The notes under the pieces: model-generated
What the model saw: only the letters and a program-made list of their open reading frames with translations
Told to the model about the DNA's origin: nothing
Databases searched by the model: none
NCBI GenBank assembly: GCA_037045355.1
Contig: JBAOHO010000021.1
Coordinates: forward strand, 186,001 to 250,000
Direction: 5' to 3'
DNA from: Candidatus Nanopelagicales bacterium
Lineage (GTDB): Bacteria > Actinomycetota > Actinomycetes > S36-B12 > GCA-2699445
DNA length: 64,000 nucleotides
Position numbers and translations under genes: made by a program
Shown here: in pieces, positions 1 through 9,600 of the stretch
Numbering within the stretch: position 1 is the stretch's first letter
How the letters are laid out: each line of letters starts with the position of its first letter

Positions 1-1
1 C

Positions 2-640
2 GGGTACCACGGATATCCCGCAGTGCTGTGTGTGTCCGTCAATGACGAAGTCGTGCACGGGATTCCGGGGGAGCGGGTCCTGCGCACCGGTGACCTGGTG
101 TCCATCGATTTCGGTGCGGTCGTGGAGGGCTGGCACGGCGATGCTGCCGTCACGGTGGCGGTGGGCGCCGTGCCCCGCGACCTCGCCGAACTGTCCGACA
201 CGACTCGGGCGGCTCTGTGGGCCGGATTGTCCGCCGCCTTGCCCGGGGGTCGCCTGGGGGACGTGGGGGCGGCCGTCGAGGACACCGTCCGCAGCGTCGG
301 ACGAGGTTACGGAATCCTGCGCGACTATGTGGGCCACGGGATCGGGTCGCGGATGCACATGGAACCGGCGGTGCCGAACTTCGGCCCCGCAGGTCGTGGC
401 CCCAAACTCAGGCCGGGGATGGCGATCGCCATCGAGCCAATGGTCACATTGGGCAGCGAAGAGGTCTACGTCCACGACGATGACTGGACGGTGAGCACCG
501 TCGACCGTTCCTTTGCGGCGCACTGGGAGCACACGGTCGCCATCACCGCGGACGGGCCGTGGGTCCTGACGGCGCTCGACGGGGGAGCCGCGCACTTCGC
601 CGCAGCAGGAATCCCGAGTCCCGCCGGCGAGCGGGGTTGA
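2..640 (+). CDS. map: Type I methionine aminopeptidase (5'-truncated by window edge)
   Basis: Removes the N-terminal methionine from nascent proteins in the cytoplasm. The reading frame is already open at base 2 (GYHGYPAVLCVSVNDEVVHG), the usual MetAP sequence, so the true start lies upstream of the window; the GTG at 23 is internal. The five dinuclear metal ligands expected of the family can be placed: Asp in VSIDFG, Asp in HGDAA, His in YVGHGIG, Glu in AIEPM and Glu in WEHTVAI. The gene sits upstream of infA, as in many actinobacteria, but here a convergent secreted-protein gene intervenes. The stop codon directly abuts the stop of that gene. Confidence 0.95.
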   Translation, partial: GYHGYPAVLCVSVNDEVVHGIPGERVLRTGDLVSIDFGAVVEGWHGDAAVTVAVGAVPRDLAELSDTTRAALWAGLSAALPGGRLGDVGAAVEDTVRSVGRGYGILRDYVGHGIGSRMHMEPAVPNFGPAGRGPKLRPGMAIAIEPMVTLGSEEVYVHDDDWTVSTVDRSFAAHWEHTVAITADGPWVLTALDGGAAHFAAAGIPSPAGERG

Positions 641-1672
641 TCAGGCTGACGTCGCGGCCCGCTGCGCCTGCTGCTTGAGCATGTGGAAGGCGGTGCCGCT
701 GTGACCGTCCTTGACGGTGATGTGCACATGATCCATGTGATTGGCCGTGGGGGATCCACGGTCACTCATTGAGACCCAGTCCCGGGAATCCGTGCCGGCG
801 ATCCACATGCGCTGCCGCCAGATCAGGTACTCGATGCCGAAGTCCTTGGCATGATCCTGGAAATACTTCGCGATCGTCGTGCCGAGCTCGACATCCGACC
901 CCTTGCCGGCGTTCGGCATCATGATGTCGACCGCACGTCCACTCGGATGATCGGGATAGGGATCGTAGGGGCGGTAGCCGCCAACGCGTCGGATCTCTGG
1001 CCACGCGACGGAGACATACCGCCCGATGACCACGCTGTCGAAAGTCAGGTGCGCCTCGTTCCAGCGCCCCGGTTGACAGATGTCCACCACGACTCCGGTG
1101 TCCGCGCACAACTCGGCCAGCTTCTGTGAACCCGGCCCGTCACCTTTTGCCTGCCCGTCTATCTGACGGATCAGAGCCTCGGCGCTCTCCTTGCGTTCTT
1201 GGGCTTCCGACACCCGGGCTTGGGCCGCGGCCAGAGCCTGGTCCGCAGTCGACAGCACGACGGGGGCATCGGGAACGTCGAGCTTCGCGCTGGTGCTGCG
1301 AGCCGATGTCAGTTCGGTGATGGTGGCCGTACGCAGTGCTGACTTCGGGTTGTCGGGGTCGAGCAGGGCGGCGATCACCTCGATGTCGGTCGTCCCTGGA
1401 TCGAGAACGTTGTGGTCGTCGGTGGGAAGGTTGGCGAGCAGTGCGGCATCGATCTCGCCGCTTTCGGCTTGTTCTTCGACCGCGCGTGCCGTGGCCCGTG
1501 CGGCGCGAAGTTCCTGTTCGGCCTGGCCCAGCAATTGTTCCGCAGAGCGTTGGACGGAGGTGCCCTGATGGGGGCCGGAGGCAGTGGCTGGACTCGCGAT
1601 ACCCGGGAGGGCTGTGCTTACCACTGCTGCGCTGACGGCGCCGGCCAGAATCCCCGCTCGCTTGCGAGCCAT
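641..1672 (-). CDS. Secreted coiled-coil protein with C-terminal LAS-type metallopeptidase-like domain
   Basis: A 343-aa exported protein of unknown substrate. Residues 1-31 form a signal peptide (MARKRAG followed by an Ala/Val-rich stretch ending near PATA). Residues ~40-170 are Ala/Glu/Gln-rich and probably coiled coil. The C-terminal ~150 residues contain HPSGRAVDIM and MDHVHITV, the H-x6-D and HxH pattern of zinc sites in LAS/M15-type peptidases; the closest family I recognise is the ARB_07466-like C-terminal domain of actinobacterial cell-wall proteins. The 43174-44961 protein carries the same domain. A role in peptidoglycan turnover is inferred. The gene converges on map and is divergent from infA. 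Confidence 0.75.
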   Translation of the reverse strand: MARKRAGILAGAVSAAVVSTALPGIASPATASGPHQGTSVQRSAEQLLGQAEQELRAARATARAVEEQAESGEIDAALLANLPTDDHNVLDPGTTDIEVIAALLDPDNPKSALRTATITELTSARSTSAKLDVPDAPVVLSTADQALAAAQARVSEAQERKESAEALIRQIDGQAKGDGPGSQKLAELCADTGVVVDICQPGRWNEAHLTFDSVVIGRYVSVAWPEIRRVGGYRPYDPYPDHPSGRAVDIMMPNAGKGSDVELGTTIAKYFQDHAKDFGIEYLIWRQRMWIAGTDSRDWVSMSDRGSPTANHMDHVHITVKDGHSGTAFHMLKQQAQRAATSA

Positions 1673-1808
1673 GTGCGTATGGTCCCTTCGGTGTCACCCG
1701 TGGTGGGTTCTCAGGTCGATCGAGATCCCGTCGCCGATGGACGGGTTCTCTCCCGATGCCCGATGTGGGTTTGTGAAAACCCCGGCGTTGCTCCGATCGG
1801 GTGGGGAA

Positions 1809-1822
1809 GTGATCGGGATCAC
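1809..1822. promoter_or_regulatory. 14-bp perfect palindrome in the divergent intergenic region
   Basis: GTGATC-GG-GATCAC is a perfect inverted repeat, about 137 bp upstream of the secreted LAS-type gene (minus strand) and about 105 bp upstream of the infA core promoter. It could be an operator for either gene or part of a structured leader of the minus-strand transcript. No binding protein can be named. The rest of the 447-base gap (1673-2119) holds the 10-bp repeats and the infA promoter. Confidence 0.35.
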
Positions 1823-1880
1823 GGCCGATTCAGGGCTTCGAGCGAAGACTCGGGCGGTTTGAGCGCTTTTGGCCTTCGTG

Positions 1881-1910
1881 GGGGTTCTTGAGGGTTCTTG
1901 GGGGTTCTTG
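1881..1910. repeat. 10-bp tandem repeat (GGGGTTCTTG-like) x3 upstream of infA promoter
   Basis: Three contiguous 10-base units (GGGGTTCTTG, AGGGTTCTTG, GGGGTTCTTG) with degenerate copies on both sides (GGCCTTCGTG before, GGCGCTTCTT after). The period is close to one helical turn, and the array ends about 16 bp before the inferred -35 element of infA. Confidence 0.7.
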
Positions 1911-1926
1911 GGCGCTTCTTGGGGTT

Positions 1927-1955
1927 TTGGGAATGGCGCCGGTGTGCCCTACACT
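1927..1955 (+). promoter_or_regulatory. Probable infA operon promoter
   Basis: TTGGGA at 1927-1932 and TACACT at 1950-1955 are separated by 17 bp, fitting an actinobacterial housekeeping-sigma promoter (TTGnnn / TAnnnT). Transcription would start near 1962, leaving a leader of about 157 nt before infA. Confidence 0.55.
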
Positions 1956-2119
1956 GACAGCCGGTCTGTTGTGTCCAACCCACCCGTTTCGGCCCCGGAT
2001 TTCCGGGGTCGATCTTTGCGGGGCGCCCTGCCGGGCGGGGCGGGAACCAGTGGACCGGCGGCAGTGGACAGTCCCACCCGGGGCCGTCGGGCAACCATCG
2101 AAGGGAACGTAGTCGAGGT

Positions 2120-2341
2120 ATGGCCAAGAAGGACGGAGCGATCGAACTCGAGGGCACCATTGTGGAGTCCCTCCCGAACGCGATGTTCCGCGTCGAACTC
2201 GACAACGGGCACAAGGTGTTGGCCCATATCAGCGGCAAGATGCGGATGCACTACATCCGAATCCTGCCGGATGACCGGGTTGTGGTGGAACTGTCCCCGT
2301 ACGACCTCACCCGAGGTCGGATCATCTACCGCTACAAGTGA
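2120..2341 (+). CDS. infA: Translation initiation factor IF-1
   Basis: IF-1 binds the ribosomal A site with IF-2 and IF-3 during initiation. The 73-aa protein is a single S1/OB-fold domain of normal family length, starting MAKKDGAIELEGTIVESLPN and containing the conserved FRVELDNGHKVLAHISGKMR core (residues 23-42). It is the first gene of the infA-rpmJ-rpsM-rpsK-rpsD-rpoA-rplQ group and follows a likely promoter and a ~157-nt leader. Confidence 0.97.
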   Translation: MAKKDGAIELEGTIVESLPNAMFRVELDNGHKVLAHISGKMRMHYIRILPDDRVVVELSPYDLTRGRIIYRYK

Positions 2342-2356
2342 CAGGAAACGGAACAG

Positions 2357-2470
2357 ATGAAGGTCAAGCCCAGCGTCAAGCCGATGTGCGACAAGTGCCG
2401 CGTCATCCGACGCAAGGGTGTCGTCCGCGTCATCTGTGACAACCCCCGCCACAAGCAGCGCCAGGGCTGA
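2357..2470 (+). CDS. rpmJ: 50S ribosomal protein L36
   Basis: A 37-aa large-subunit protein beginning MKVKPSVKPMCDKCRVIRRK. It is the zinc-binding (C+) form, with ligands Cys11, Cys14, Cys27 and His32 all present. It lies 15 bp after infA and is followed by a 155-bp gap before rpsM in which no gene is visible. Confidence 0.96.
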   Translation: MKVKPSVKPMCDKCRVIRRKGVVRVICDNPRHKQRQG

Positions 2471-2625
2471 CGCCCCGGACTGCGCCACAGCAGATCGCCC
2501 GTCCCCTGAATCGGCAACGTGCCCGGTTCCAGGACGACACCTTCGGACCGACGGGCCGAAGACCCACCGGGCGGTGGGATCGGTGATCTGGACGACCCGT
2601 CGACGAAGTAGTAAGGAACCGCCCG

Positions 2626-3000
2626 ATGGCACGTCTCGTCGGTGTCGACCTGCCCCGCGACAAGCGGCTGGAGGTTGCACTCACGTACATCCACGGCATT
2701 GGCCGATCCCGCGCCCAGGACACCCTGAAGGCCACCGGGATCAGCCCCGACATCCGGGTCCATGACCTGGGAGACGCCGAACTCGTCGCCCTGCGCGACT
2801 GGATCGAAGCGAACTACAAGGTGGAGGGTGACCTGCGCCGCGAGGTTCAAGCTGACATCCGGCGCAAGGTCGAGGTCGGCTCCTACCAGGGGATCCGACA
2901 CCGCCGCGGCCTTCCGGTCCGCGGTCAGCGGACGCACACCAACGCCCGCACCCGCAAGGGCCCGCGCAAGACAGTCGCGGGCAAGAAGAAGGCCAAGTAG
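2626..3000 (+). CDS. rpsM: 30S ribosomal protein S13
   Basis: Small-subunit head protein that contacts the P-site tRNA and the inter-subunit bridge. The 124-aa product begins MARLVGVDLPRDKRLEVALT, contains the helix-two-turn-helix region and the RHRRGLPVRGQRTHTNART signature near residue 93, and ends in a basic tail rich in Lys. ATG follows a GTAAGGA-type ribosome-binding site. It is intact and of normal length. Confidence 0.97.
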   Translation: MARLVGVDLPRDKRLEVALTYIHGIGRSRAQDTLKATGISPDIRVHDLGDAELVALRDWIEANYKVEGDLRREVQADIRRKVEVGSYQGIRHRRGLPVRGQRTHTNARTRKGPRKTVAGKKKAK

Positions 3001-3026
3001 TCCAGCCGTAGGAGAGAACGCACCAC

Positions 3027-3425
3027 ATGCCTCCCAAGTCCCCCGGCGCCAAGAAGGTGCGCCGCAAGGAGAAGAAGAACGTCGCGCATGGTCATGCGCA
3101 CATCAAGAGCACGTTCAACAACACCATCATCTCGATCACGGACCCCACCGGTGCCGTGATCGCCTGGTCCTCGTCGGGTCAGGTCGGCTTCAAGGGAAGC
3201 CGCAAGTCCACGCCGTTCGCCGCCCAGATGGCGGCTGAAGCCGCTGCCCGTCGGGCCATGGAACACGGCATGCGCAAGGTCGACGTGTTCGTGCGCGGTC
3301 CCGGCAGCGGCCGTGAGACCGCGATCCGGTCGCTGCAGGCCACCGGACTGGAGGTCGGTTCGATCTCCGATGTCACCCCCGTCGCCCACAATGGTTGCCG
3401 CCCGCCCAAGCGGCGCCGAGTCTGA
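3027..3425 (+). CDS. rpsK: 30S ribosomal protein S11
   Basis: Platform protein of the 30S subunit. The 132-aa protein has the family core (HIKSTFNNTIISITDPTGAV near residue 25) and the C-terminal signature with DVTPVAHNGCRPPKRRRV. A purine-rich GGAGAG site precedes the start. It lies 26 bp after rpsM and 11 bp before rpsD. Confidence 0.97.
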   Translation: MPPKSPGAKKVRRKEKKNVAHGHAHIKSTFNNTIISITDPTGAVIAWSSSGQVGFKGSRKSTPFAAQMAAEAAARRAMEHGMRKVDVFVRGPGSGRETAIRSLQATGLEVGSISDVTPVAHNGCRPPKRRRV

Positions 3426-3436
3426 GCAGGAGAATC

Positions 3437-4066
3437 ATGGCTCGCTACACCGGCCCCGACTGCCGCCGCTGCCGTCGGGAGAAGACCAAGCTCTTCCTCA
3501 AGGGCTCCAAGTGCATCAACAACTGTCCACTCGAGAAGCGCAAGGCGTACCCGCCCGGCATGCACGGCCAGGCACGGCGCACCAAGGAGTCCGAGTACCT
3601 GCTACAGATGCGTGAGAAGCAGAAGTGCGCGCGCATCTACGGCGTCCTCGAAAAGCAGTTCCGCGGGTACTTCGCCGAGGCCTCCCGTCGCTCCGGCAAG
3701 ACCGGTGAGAACCTGCTGCAGTTACTCGAAAGCCGACTGGACAATGTCGTGTACCGGGCCGGATTCGCGTCCTCACGGGACATGGCCCGTCAGCTCGTGC
3801 GTCACGGCCACTTCACCGTCAACGGCCACAAGGTGGACATCCCGTCCTACCGCGTGAGCCCCTCGGACATCATCGAGGTCAAGGCCTCATCTCGTGAACT
3901 GACGCCTTTCCTGGCGGCGATCAACGACGCCGGCCTGCGGGAAGTCCCAGGCTGGCTCGAGGCCATCCCCACGCAGTTGCGGATCCTCGTCCACTCGCTG
4001 CCCGAGAGGGCCGCCATCGACACTGAGGTTCAGGAGCAGCTCATCGTCGAGCTCTACTCCAAGTGA
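3437..4066 (+). CDS. rpsD: 30S ribosomal protein S4
   Basis: Primary 16S rRNA-binding protein. The ATG at 3437 is chosen because it follows an AGCAGGAG site and gives the usual N-terminus MARYTGPDCRRCRREKTKLF; the in-frame start at 3395 would add unrelated residues overlapping rpsK. The product is 209 aa. It is the zinc-binding form, with Cys9, Cys12, Cys26 and Cys30. The S4 RNA-binding domain is visible around residues 97-160 (SRLDNVVYRAGFASSRDMAR). Confidence 0.96.
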   Translation: MARYTGPDCRRCRREKTKLFLKGSKCINNCPLEKRKAYPPGMHGQARRTKESEYLLQMREKQKCARIYGVLEKQFRGYFAEASRRSGKTGENLLQLLESRLDNVVYRAGFASSRDMARQLVRHGHFTVNGHKVDIPSYRVSPSDIIEVKASSRELTPFLAAINDAGLREVPGWLEAIPTQLRILVHSLPERAAIDTEVQEQLIVELYSK

Positions 4067-4150
4067 CCCCGGCCGCCCCCGGCCGGAACCGCGGGGGCAC
4101 CGACAACTCGTACGGCGTCAAATAGCGGGCGCCGGAAGGAAGGAACAACT

Positions 4151-5164
4151 GTGCTCATCACCAAGCGTCCCGTTCTGCGGGAAGAGGCGATCTCGGACTA
4201 CCGCTCCCGGTTCATCCTGGAACCGCTCGAGCCCGGGTTCGGCTATACGCTCGGCAATTCGCTGCGCCGCACCCTGCTGTCCAGCATTCCCGGTGCTGCC
4301 GTCACCAGCATCAAGATCGATGGCGTGCAGCATGAGTTCAGCACGATCGAGGGCGTCAAGGAAGACGTCACGGAGATCATCCTGAACGTCAAGTCGTTGG
4401 TCGTGTCGATCGATGGCGATGACGTGGCCATCGCCTACATCCACCGCGCCGGTCCCGGCCTCGTCACCGCCGCCGACATCCAGTTGCCGGCTGGTGTCGA
4501 GGTGCACAACCCCGACATGGTGATCGCTTCGCTCGACGAACGCGGCCAGTTGGAGATGGAGTTGACCATCGAGCCCGGTCGTGGCTACGTGTCCGCGCAG
4601 GCCCCGGCCCGCGACGCAGGAGTCGAGATCGGTCGTATCCCGGTGGACTCGATCTACTCGCCGGTACTGAAGGTCACCTACAAGGTCGAGGCGACCCGTG
4701 TCGAGCAGCGCACCGACTACGACCGGCTCATCCTGGATGTCACCACCAAACAGTCGATCCTGCCCCGAGACGCGGTGGCTTCCGCCGGGCGCACGTTGGT
4801 CGAGTTGTTCGGACTCGCCCGCGAACTCAACGTCGAGGCCGAAGGTCTGGACCTGGGTCCGTCTCCCGACGACGAGCAGGTCAGCGAGCAGCTGAACACC
4901 AGCATCGACGCCTTGAACCTGTCCGTGCGGTCGCACAACTGCCTCAAGCGCGAAGGCATCGCCACGGTGGGCGAGTTGGTCACCCGCTCCGAGGCCGATC
5001 TGCTGGATATCCGCAACTTCGGCAGCAAGTCCATCGACGAGGTCAAGGTCAAGCTCTACGAACTGGGGCTGGCGTTGCGGGACAGCCCTCCCGGATTCGA
5101 TCCCAGCCAGGTCGTCTACTACGGCGACGATGACGCCGGCTACGCCGAGACCGAACAGTACTGA
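4151..5164 (+). CDS. rpoA: DNA-directed RNA polymerase alpha subunit
   Basis: Scaffold for RNA polymerase assembly and UP-element/activator contact. The 337-aa protein (GTG start after GGAAGGA) has the dimerising NTD with FGYTLGNSLRRTLLSSIPGA and the CTD with SVRSHNCLKREGIATVGEL and DLLDIRNFGSKSIDEVKVKL. The sequence is closest to mycobacterial and Streptomyces RpoA, supporting the actinobacterial assignment. The C-terminus ends YAETEQY, similar to the mycobacterial YAETEQL. Confidence 0.98.
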   Translation: MLITKRPVLREEAISDYRSRFILEPLEPGFGYTLGNSLRRTLLSSIPGAAVTSIKIDGVQHEFSTIEGVKEDVTEIILNVKSLVVSIDGDDVAIAYIHRAGPGLVTAADIQLPAGVEVHNPDMVIASLDERGQLEMELTIEPGRGYVSAQAPARDAGVEIGRIPVDSIYSPVLKVTYKVEATRVEQRTDYDRLILDVTTKQSILPRDAVASAGRTLVELFGLARELNVEAEGLDLGPSPDDEQVSEQLNTSIDALNLSVRSHNCLKREGIATVGELVTRSEADLLDIRNFGSKSIDEVKVKLYELGLALRDSPPGFDPSQVVYYGDDDAGYAETEQY

Positions 5165-5193
5165 CGTAACGACGAACCGTTCGAGGAGTTCCG

Positions 5194-5814
5194 ATGCCCA
5201 CGCCGACCAAAGGCGCCCGACTGGGTGGTAGCCCGTCGCACCAGCGTCTGATGCTGGCCAACCTGGCGACCGCTCTGTTCGAGCACGGCCGCATCACCAC
5301 GACCGAAGCCAAGGCGCGCAGGCTGCGTCCCTTCGCCGAGCGTCTGGTCACCAAGGCCAAGCGCGGCGATCTGCACGCGCGGCGTCAGGTGGCGGCGGTG
5401 ATCCACGACAAGAGTGTCGTGCACGAGCTGTTCACCGAGATCGCCCCGGGATACGCGGGTCGCGCCGGCGGCTACACCAGGATCACCAAACTCGGTCCCC
5501 GCAAGGGCGACAACGCGCCCATGGCGGTTATCGAGTTGGTCGAGCCCTTGGCGGAGCAGACGGTCGCGGCGGCCACCGCGGCCACCAAGCGGGCGGCTGC
5601 GGATCGCGAGGCGGCGAAGCCGACCGAAGATCCCAAGGCGACCGAGCAGGCGAAAGCGCCTGAAGACTCCCAGCCGGCGGAGTCGGACGTGGACGCCACC
5701 GAATCCGATCCCACCGACGAGGTCGTCGCGGAGGCCGAGGAGGCCATCGGCGAGATCGAGGCTGAGGCCGCGGACTCCGCCGCTGGCGCGGGGGACACCA
5801 ACCCCGCCAAGTGA
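5194..5814 (+). CDS. rplQ: 50S ribosomal protein L17 with long acidic C-terminal extension
   Basis: L17 lines the peptide exit region of the 50S subunit. Residues 1-~122 are the conserved domain (MPTPTKGARLGGSPSHQRLM, then RITKLGPRKGDNAPMAVIEL). Residues ~123-206 form an Ala/Glu/Asp-rich low-complexity tail, making the protein about 80 residues longer than typical bacterial L17; such tails are common in actinobacteria. The stop codon is one base before the truA start. Confidence 0.96.
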   Translation: MPTPTKGARLGGSPSHQRLMLANLATALFEHGRITTTEAKARRLRPFAERLVTKAKRGDLHARRQVAAVIHDKSVVHELFTEIAPGYAGRAGGYTRITKLGPRKGDNAPMAVIELVEPLAEQTVAAATAATKRAAADREAAKPTEDPKATEQAKAPEDSQPAESDVDATESDPTDEVVAEAEEAIGEIEAEAADSAAGAGDTNPAK

Positions 5815-5815
5815 C

Positions 5816-6655
5816 GTGGTGGACCCTGCCGTCGCACTGACGCGGGTGCGCCTGCAGTTGGCTTACGACGGCACTGGCTATTCGGGATGGGCGCGCCAGC
5901 GCGACCGAGCCACGGTTCAAGGTGACCTCGAGACCGCCCTGAGTGAGATCGACCCGCGCATCGGGTCTGTGGTCTGCGCCGGCCGTACCGACGCCGGAGT
6001 TCACGCCCGCATGCAGGTGGTCCATGTCGATGTCCCCGCCGACACCTGGTTGAGCCGGGGCCCCGACGGACTGGTCCGGCACCTGAACCGGCTCACCGAC
6101 GACCGGATTCAGATCCATGCCGCTGGGGCCGCAGCGCCGGGTTTCGATGCGCGGTTCTCGGCACTGTCGAGGACGTACGCCTATCGGATCTGTGACGAGT
6201 CGGCGTCCTGGGATCCCCTGACTCGGCACTGGGTCACCAGACATCGCACGACGCTCGATGTCACAGCCATGGCCTCGGCGGCGCAGGCACTGGTTGGCGA
6301 ACACGACTTCACAGCCTTCTGCCGCCCGCGTGAGGGAGCGTCCACCGTCAGACGAATCCTGCGGCTCGATGTGCGGCGCGATCGTCGCCGCCGGGTCGTG
6401 GTCACGGTCGAAGCCGACGCGTTCTGTCACTCCATGGTGCGTTCGCTCGTCGGCGCGCTCGTGGCGATTGGGGAGGGTCGCCGGGGTACATCATGGCTCG
6501 CGACCGTCCTGGCCGCGGCGGAGCGGGATTCGTCGATCCAGGTCATGCCCCCCGAGGGCCTGGTGCTCGAAGTAGTCACCTACCCGCCCGACGAAATGGT
6601 GGGTCAGCGGGCCGCGGCCACTCGCCGTGTGCGGGGTCCGGTCTCGGGCTCCTGA
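5816..6655 (+). CDS. truA: tRNA pseudouridine synthase A (positions 38-40)
   Basis: Converts uridines 38-40 of the anticodon stem to pseudouridine. The family N-terminus LQLAYDGTGYSGWARQ and the catalytic motif CAGRTDAGVHA (Asp is the nucleophile) are present. Near the C-terminus FCHSMVRSLVGALVAIGEG is typical. The GTG at 5816 directly after the rplQ stop is chosen (279 aa); the GTG at 5846 is an alternative that removes ten residues. The upstream in-frame extension into rplQ is not credible. Confidence 0.93.
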   Translation: MVDPAVALTRVRLQLAYDGTGYSGWARQRDRATVQGDLETALSEIDPRIGSVVCAGRTDAGVHARMQVVHVDVPADTWLSRGPDGLVRHLNRLTDDRIQIHAAGAAAPGFDARFSALSRTYAYRICDESASWDPLTRHWVTRHRTTLDVTAMASAAQALVGEHDFTAFCRPREGASTVRRILRLDVRRDRRRRVVVTVEADAFCHSMVRSLVGALVAIGEGRRGTSWLATVLAAAERDSSIQVMPPEGLVLEVVTYPPDEMVGQRAAATRRVRGPVSGS

Positions 6656-6674
6656 CGCGCGTGCGGGCTCGGTA

Positions 6675-9600
6675 TCAGGTGAGTGCGCCCTTGATGCTGT
6701 TCCAGATGTCCTTGTTCGGAAGTTTCACGACGAACTTCTTGCTTTCCTCGGTGACGAGCACGAACGCGCCCGGGGAGTTCCACGTGCCTGTGGCCCACAA
6801 AGGTTTGCCCTCTCTGGTGTAGATGACGAAGTTCCCGTCATCTCCCATCTGCGCGTAGGCGCCCGGGTTGCCGTAGGTCTTCGACGACCAGTACTCGCCG
6901 GCGCCGCCTTTGACGTCGTAGAAGGTCAGATCGCCGTCCGTCTGCATGGTCAACCGGTAGTTGCCGTTGCCGCTGCAGAGTGACTGACCCGGTTCGAGTC
7001 GCTGGCCCGCTTTGAGGGTTGTGCCCGGCTTGCTGTGTTCGGAGTTGGATGGGCAGCGGTCGCTGCGCCATACGCTGGCGCCGCCGGCGTCCTTGATCTC
7101 GAACTTCTTCGAGGACACAGACAAGGTCCCGCCGGGATGTCGCCACGTGTCGCTGCCCCACACGGCCCTTCCATACTGGTCGTAAAGCACGAAGTTGCCG
7201 TCGGACTGGAATTCGGCGTAGACGCCTTTGTTTCCGTAGGTTCCCGACACCCACAGCCGGCGACTGTCGTTGCCCTGGTCGTACAGCGCGAGGTTGCCGT
7301 TCGGCAGCATGGACAGCATGTAGCGGTGGTCCGAGCTGCACAGCGAGTGCCCGGTGTACAAGCGGGTGCCGGGTTCGATCGTGCTGGGTTTGTCCGTTCC
7401 GGTACACCGCCGCACCGACGTGAAGTACTCGGTGTTGTCCTTGCCGTAGATCCCGAACCCTTCCCGGCGCACCTGCATCGTGGGGCGCCGAAATGACCCG
7501 ATGTGCCGGTGACCCACAGGGGTCGGCCCTCCTGGTCGTACACCCCGAAGTTGCCGTCGACACCCATCTGGGCTGTTGCGCCTGGATGACCGGCGGTCCC
7601 GCTGCGCCACCAGGTCCAGCCGTCCGATCCGGTCAGGACGAGGTCGCCATCGGCGCGCATCTGCAGGTGCATTCCGTAGACGGGGTCGTCGATCGACTCT
7701 CCTGGGGCCAGTGATGCGCCGGATGGCAGGGTGGTGTCGTCACCCGCGGTCTGATGGGGACAACTATCGTCGGGGAGGCGGTTTCCCGCCAATGCCGAGT
7801 CGAGGTTCTCCATTGTCTGCGGGTCACCCGTGATCGCCATCAGGCCCGGTGGTACTGCGTCTCCGGCGCCATCATACTCCGAATAGTTCTCCGATCGCGT
7901 CCAGACCATCGGCGAGATCGGAGCGTATCGACCGTCTCCGTGTGCAGGTCGTCCTGGGTAGGGAAGCAGCGAACGGTGGCGATTCCATCTGCCTGCAAGG
8001 TGTCGCCTTGCTGACTGGAGACCCCGACGGCGAGATCATTGGCATACCAGTATCGCCCGTCACGGGTATCGAGATCCCACTCGTTTCCGAGCAATTGGTA
8101 GAGATTGTTGGTGAACCCGTCGCCGGAGAGTGTGTAGATCGGAGGTCCTTGGGGCTCCGCGGTGAGGACTCCGCGTTCCCGGTAGTTCCAGCGCCGCGTG
8201 TAGGCGCCCGTCAATTCCTCGAGGGCCGCTCCGGGGAAGATCAACCCCTCCAAGGCGTCGACGAGAGGGGCGAGTGCGTTGCGGAGGATGCATGTGTAAT
8301 CCAGGCAGGTGTAAAGGGGCTGTGTCTGGCGGGCGGCGGCCAGTCCGACATCGGCCATCATCGAACCCAGGTGCGGGGTGTCGAGTGTTCGTGATCAGGG
8401 GAAAGGTGGAGGCCGGGCATGGAGGACTTGAAGTCCATGGCCGCCCGTGACCACATTCCACCGTCGGAGTGGCCGATCAGCCACACTCGCCGCACGCCGT
8501 AGCTGTCGCTCATCGGGTTGAGGAATCGCGCGAACCGCTCCCCGTTGATGTCCAGGTCACCCTTGGTGTCAAGGCCGGCGGGCATGTCCCGTCTTGTCCG
8601 TGCACGCCTGACGACTGGGTATCGGCCGCCATCGCGTAAACGGGGTAACCCGCCTCCTTCAGGTACCCGAACGCCTTCTCCCACGTGTCGCCGGCCTGAC
8701 TGGCGTCACAATCCGGTGCCGTGAAAGGGGATGCTGCCGAGATGAAGCCGGAGACAAGCAGGATGGCGTCGGTCGTATCGGGGCCGCGGTTGATGGCCGG
8801 CAGCGGCGGCAGTTCGGTCTTGGTCACTGCGGACGCCCCGTTGGCCAAGACTCGCTTGTCTGACTTGCCGCGCATCAACGTGCGGTAACTCGTCCGGGCC
8901 CGGAACGCCGCACGCCCGTTGCACGGGGCGAACCCGCCCAGGTAGTCGGGATCCGTGAATCCTCGGGGCATGCGACCGAAGAGCTTCCGCTTCTCGATGT
9001 CGACGCGGTCCTTCGGGTGCCGGAGCCGCAGATCCAGGGGTTCCACGTGGCGGCACATCTTCGAACTCACCCGACGGGAGAAGGCGCGTTCGAAGACCCT
9101 GGCCGAATCGACCCGCAAGGTTTGCGCCGCTGACGCGGACACGCAGGCTCCCGGCGACCGACCGTGACCCCTGCTTCTTGGGCTTGAGGACTGGGACGGT
9201 CACCGCGTAGCGCTTTCGACCGTCTTGGTCGACGCCGATCGGTTCCGAGCCGCCGAGGACAGTGATGCCGGTGATCGCCTCGCGCGGGGCGCCACCGGGG
9301 ATGCTGATGCGCGGCTGGTCGGTTGAACGCACCATCGCATACACGATGGCGACTTCTCCTGGGCGTCGGCGAGTGGGCAAGCGCATCATCGCGGCGTTGC
9401 CCGACTCGTGGACCTGCAGCGGACTGCCAGTTGTGGGTGTACCCCCGCCGGGGACCTTGTTGCCGATGGTGGATGGGCCGTCGTCCTTGGTGCGACTGGG
9501 GTCGGGTGCCGAGGTGAGTTCCTTCCCGTTATCGAGATGAGGTGCAGTCGGGGTCGGGGAGACGGTTGGTGCTGCTGGCTGGGCGGATTCCTCCGCTGCC

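Noticed and set aside
1673..1860. A possible c-di-AMP (ydaO-type) riboswitch in the leader of the secreted LAS-type gene
   Set aside because: Such leaders often precede actinobacterial cell-wall hydrolases, and short GGGTGA-like pieces are present. I could not align the two conserved ydaO half-domains in order. A covariance-model search (RF00379) would decide.
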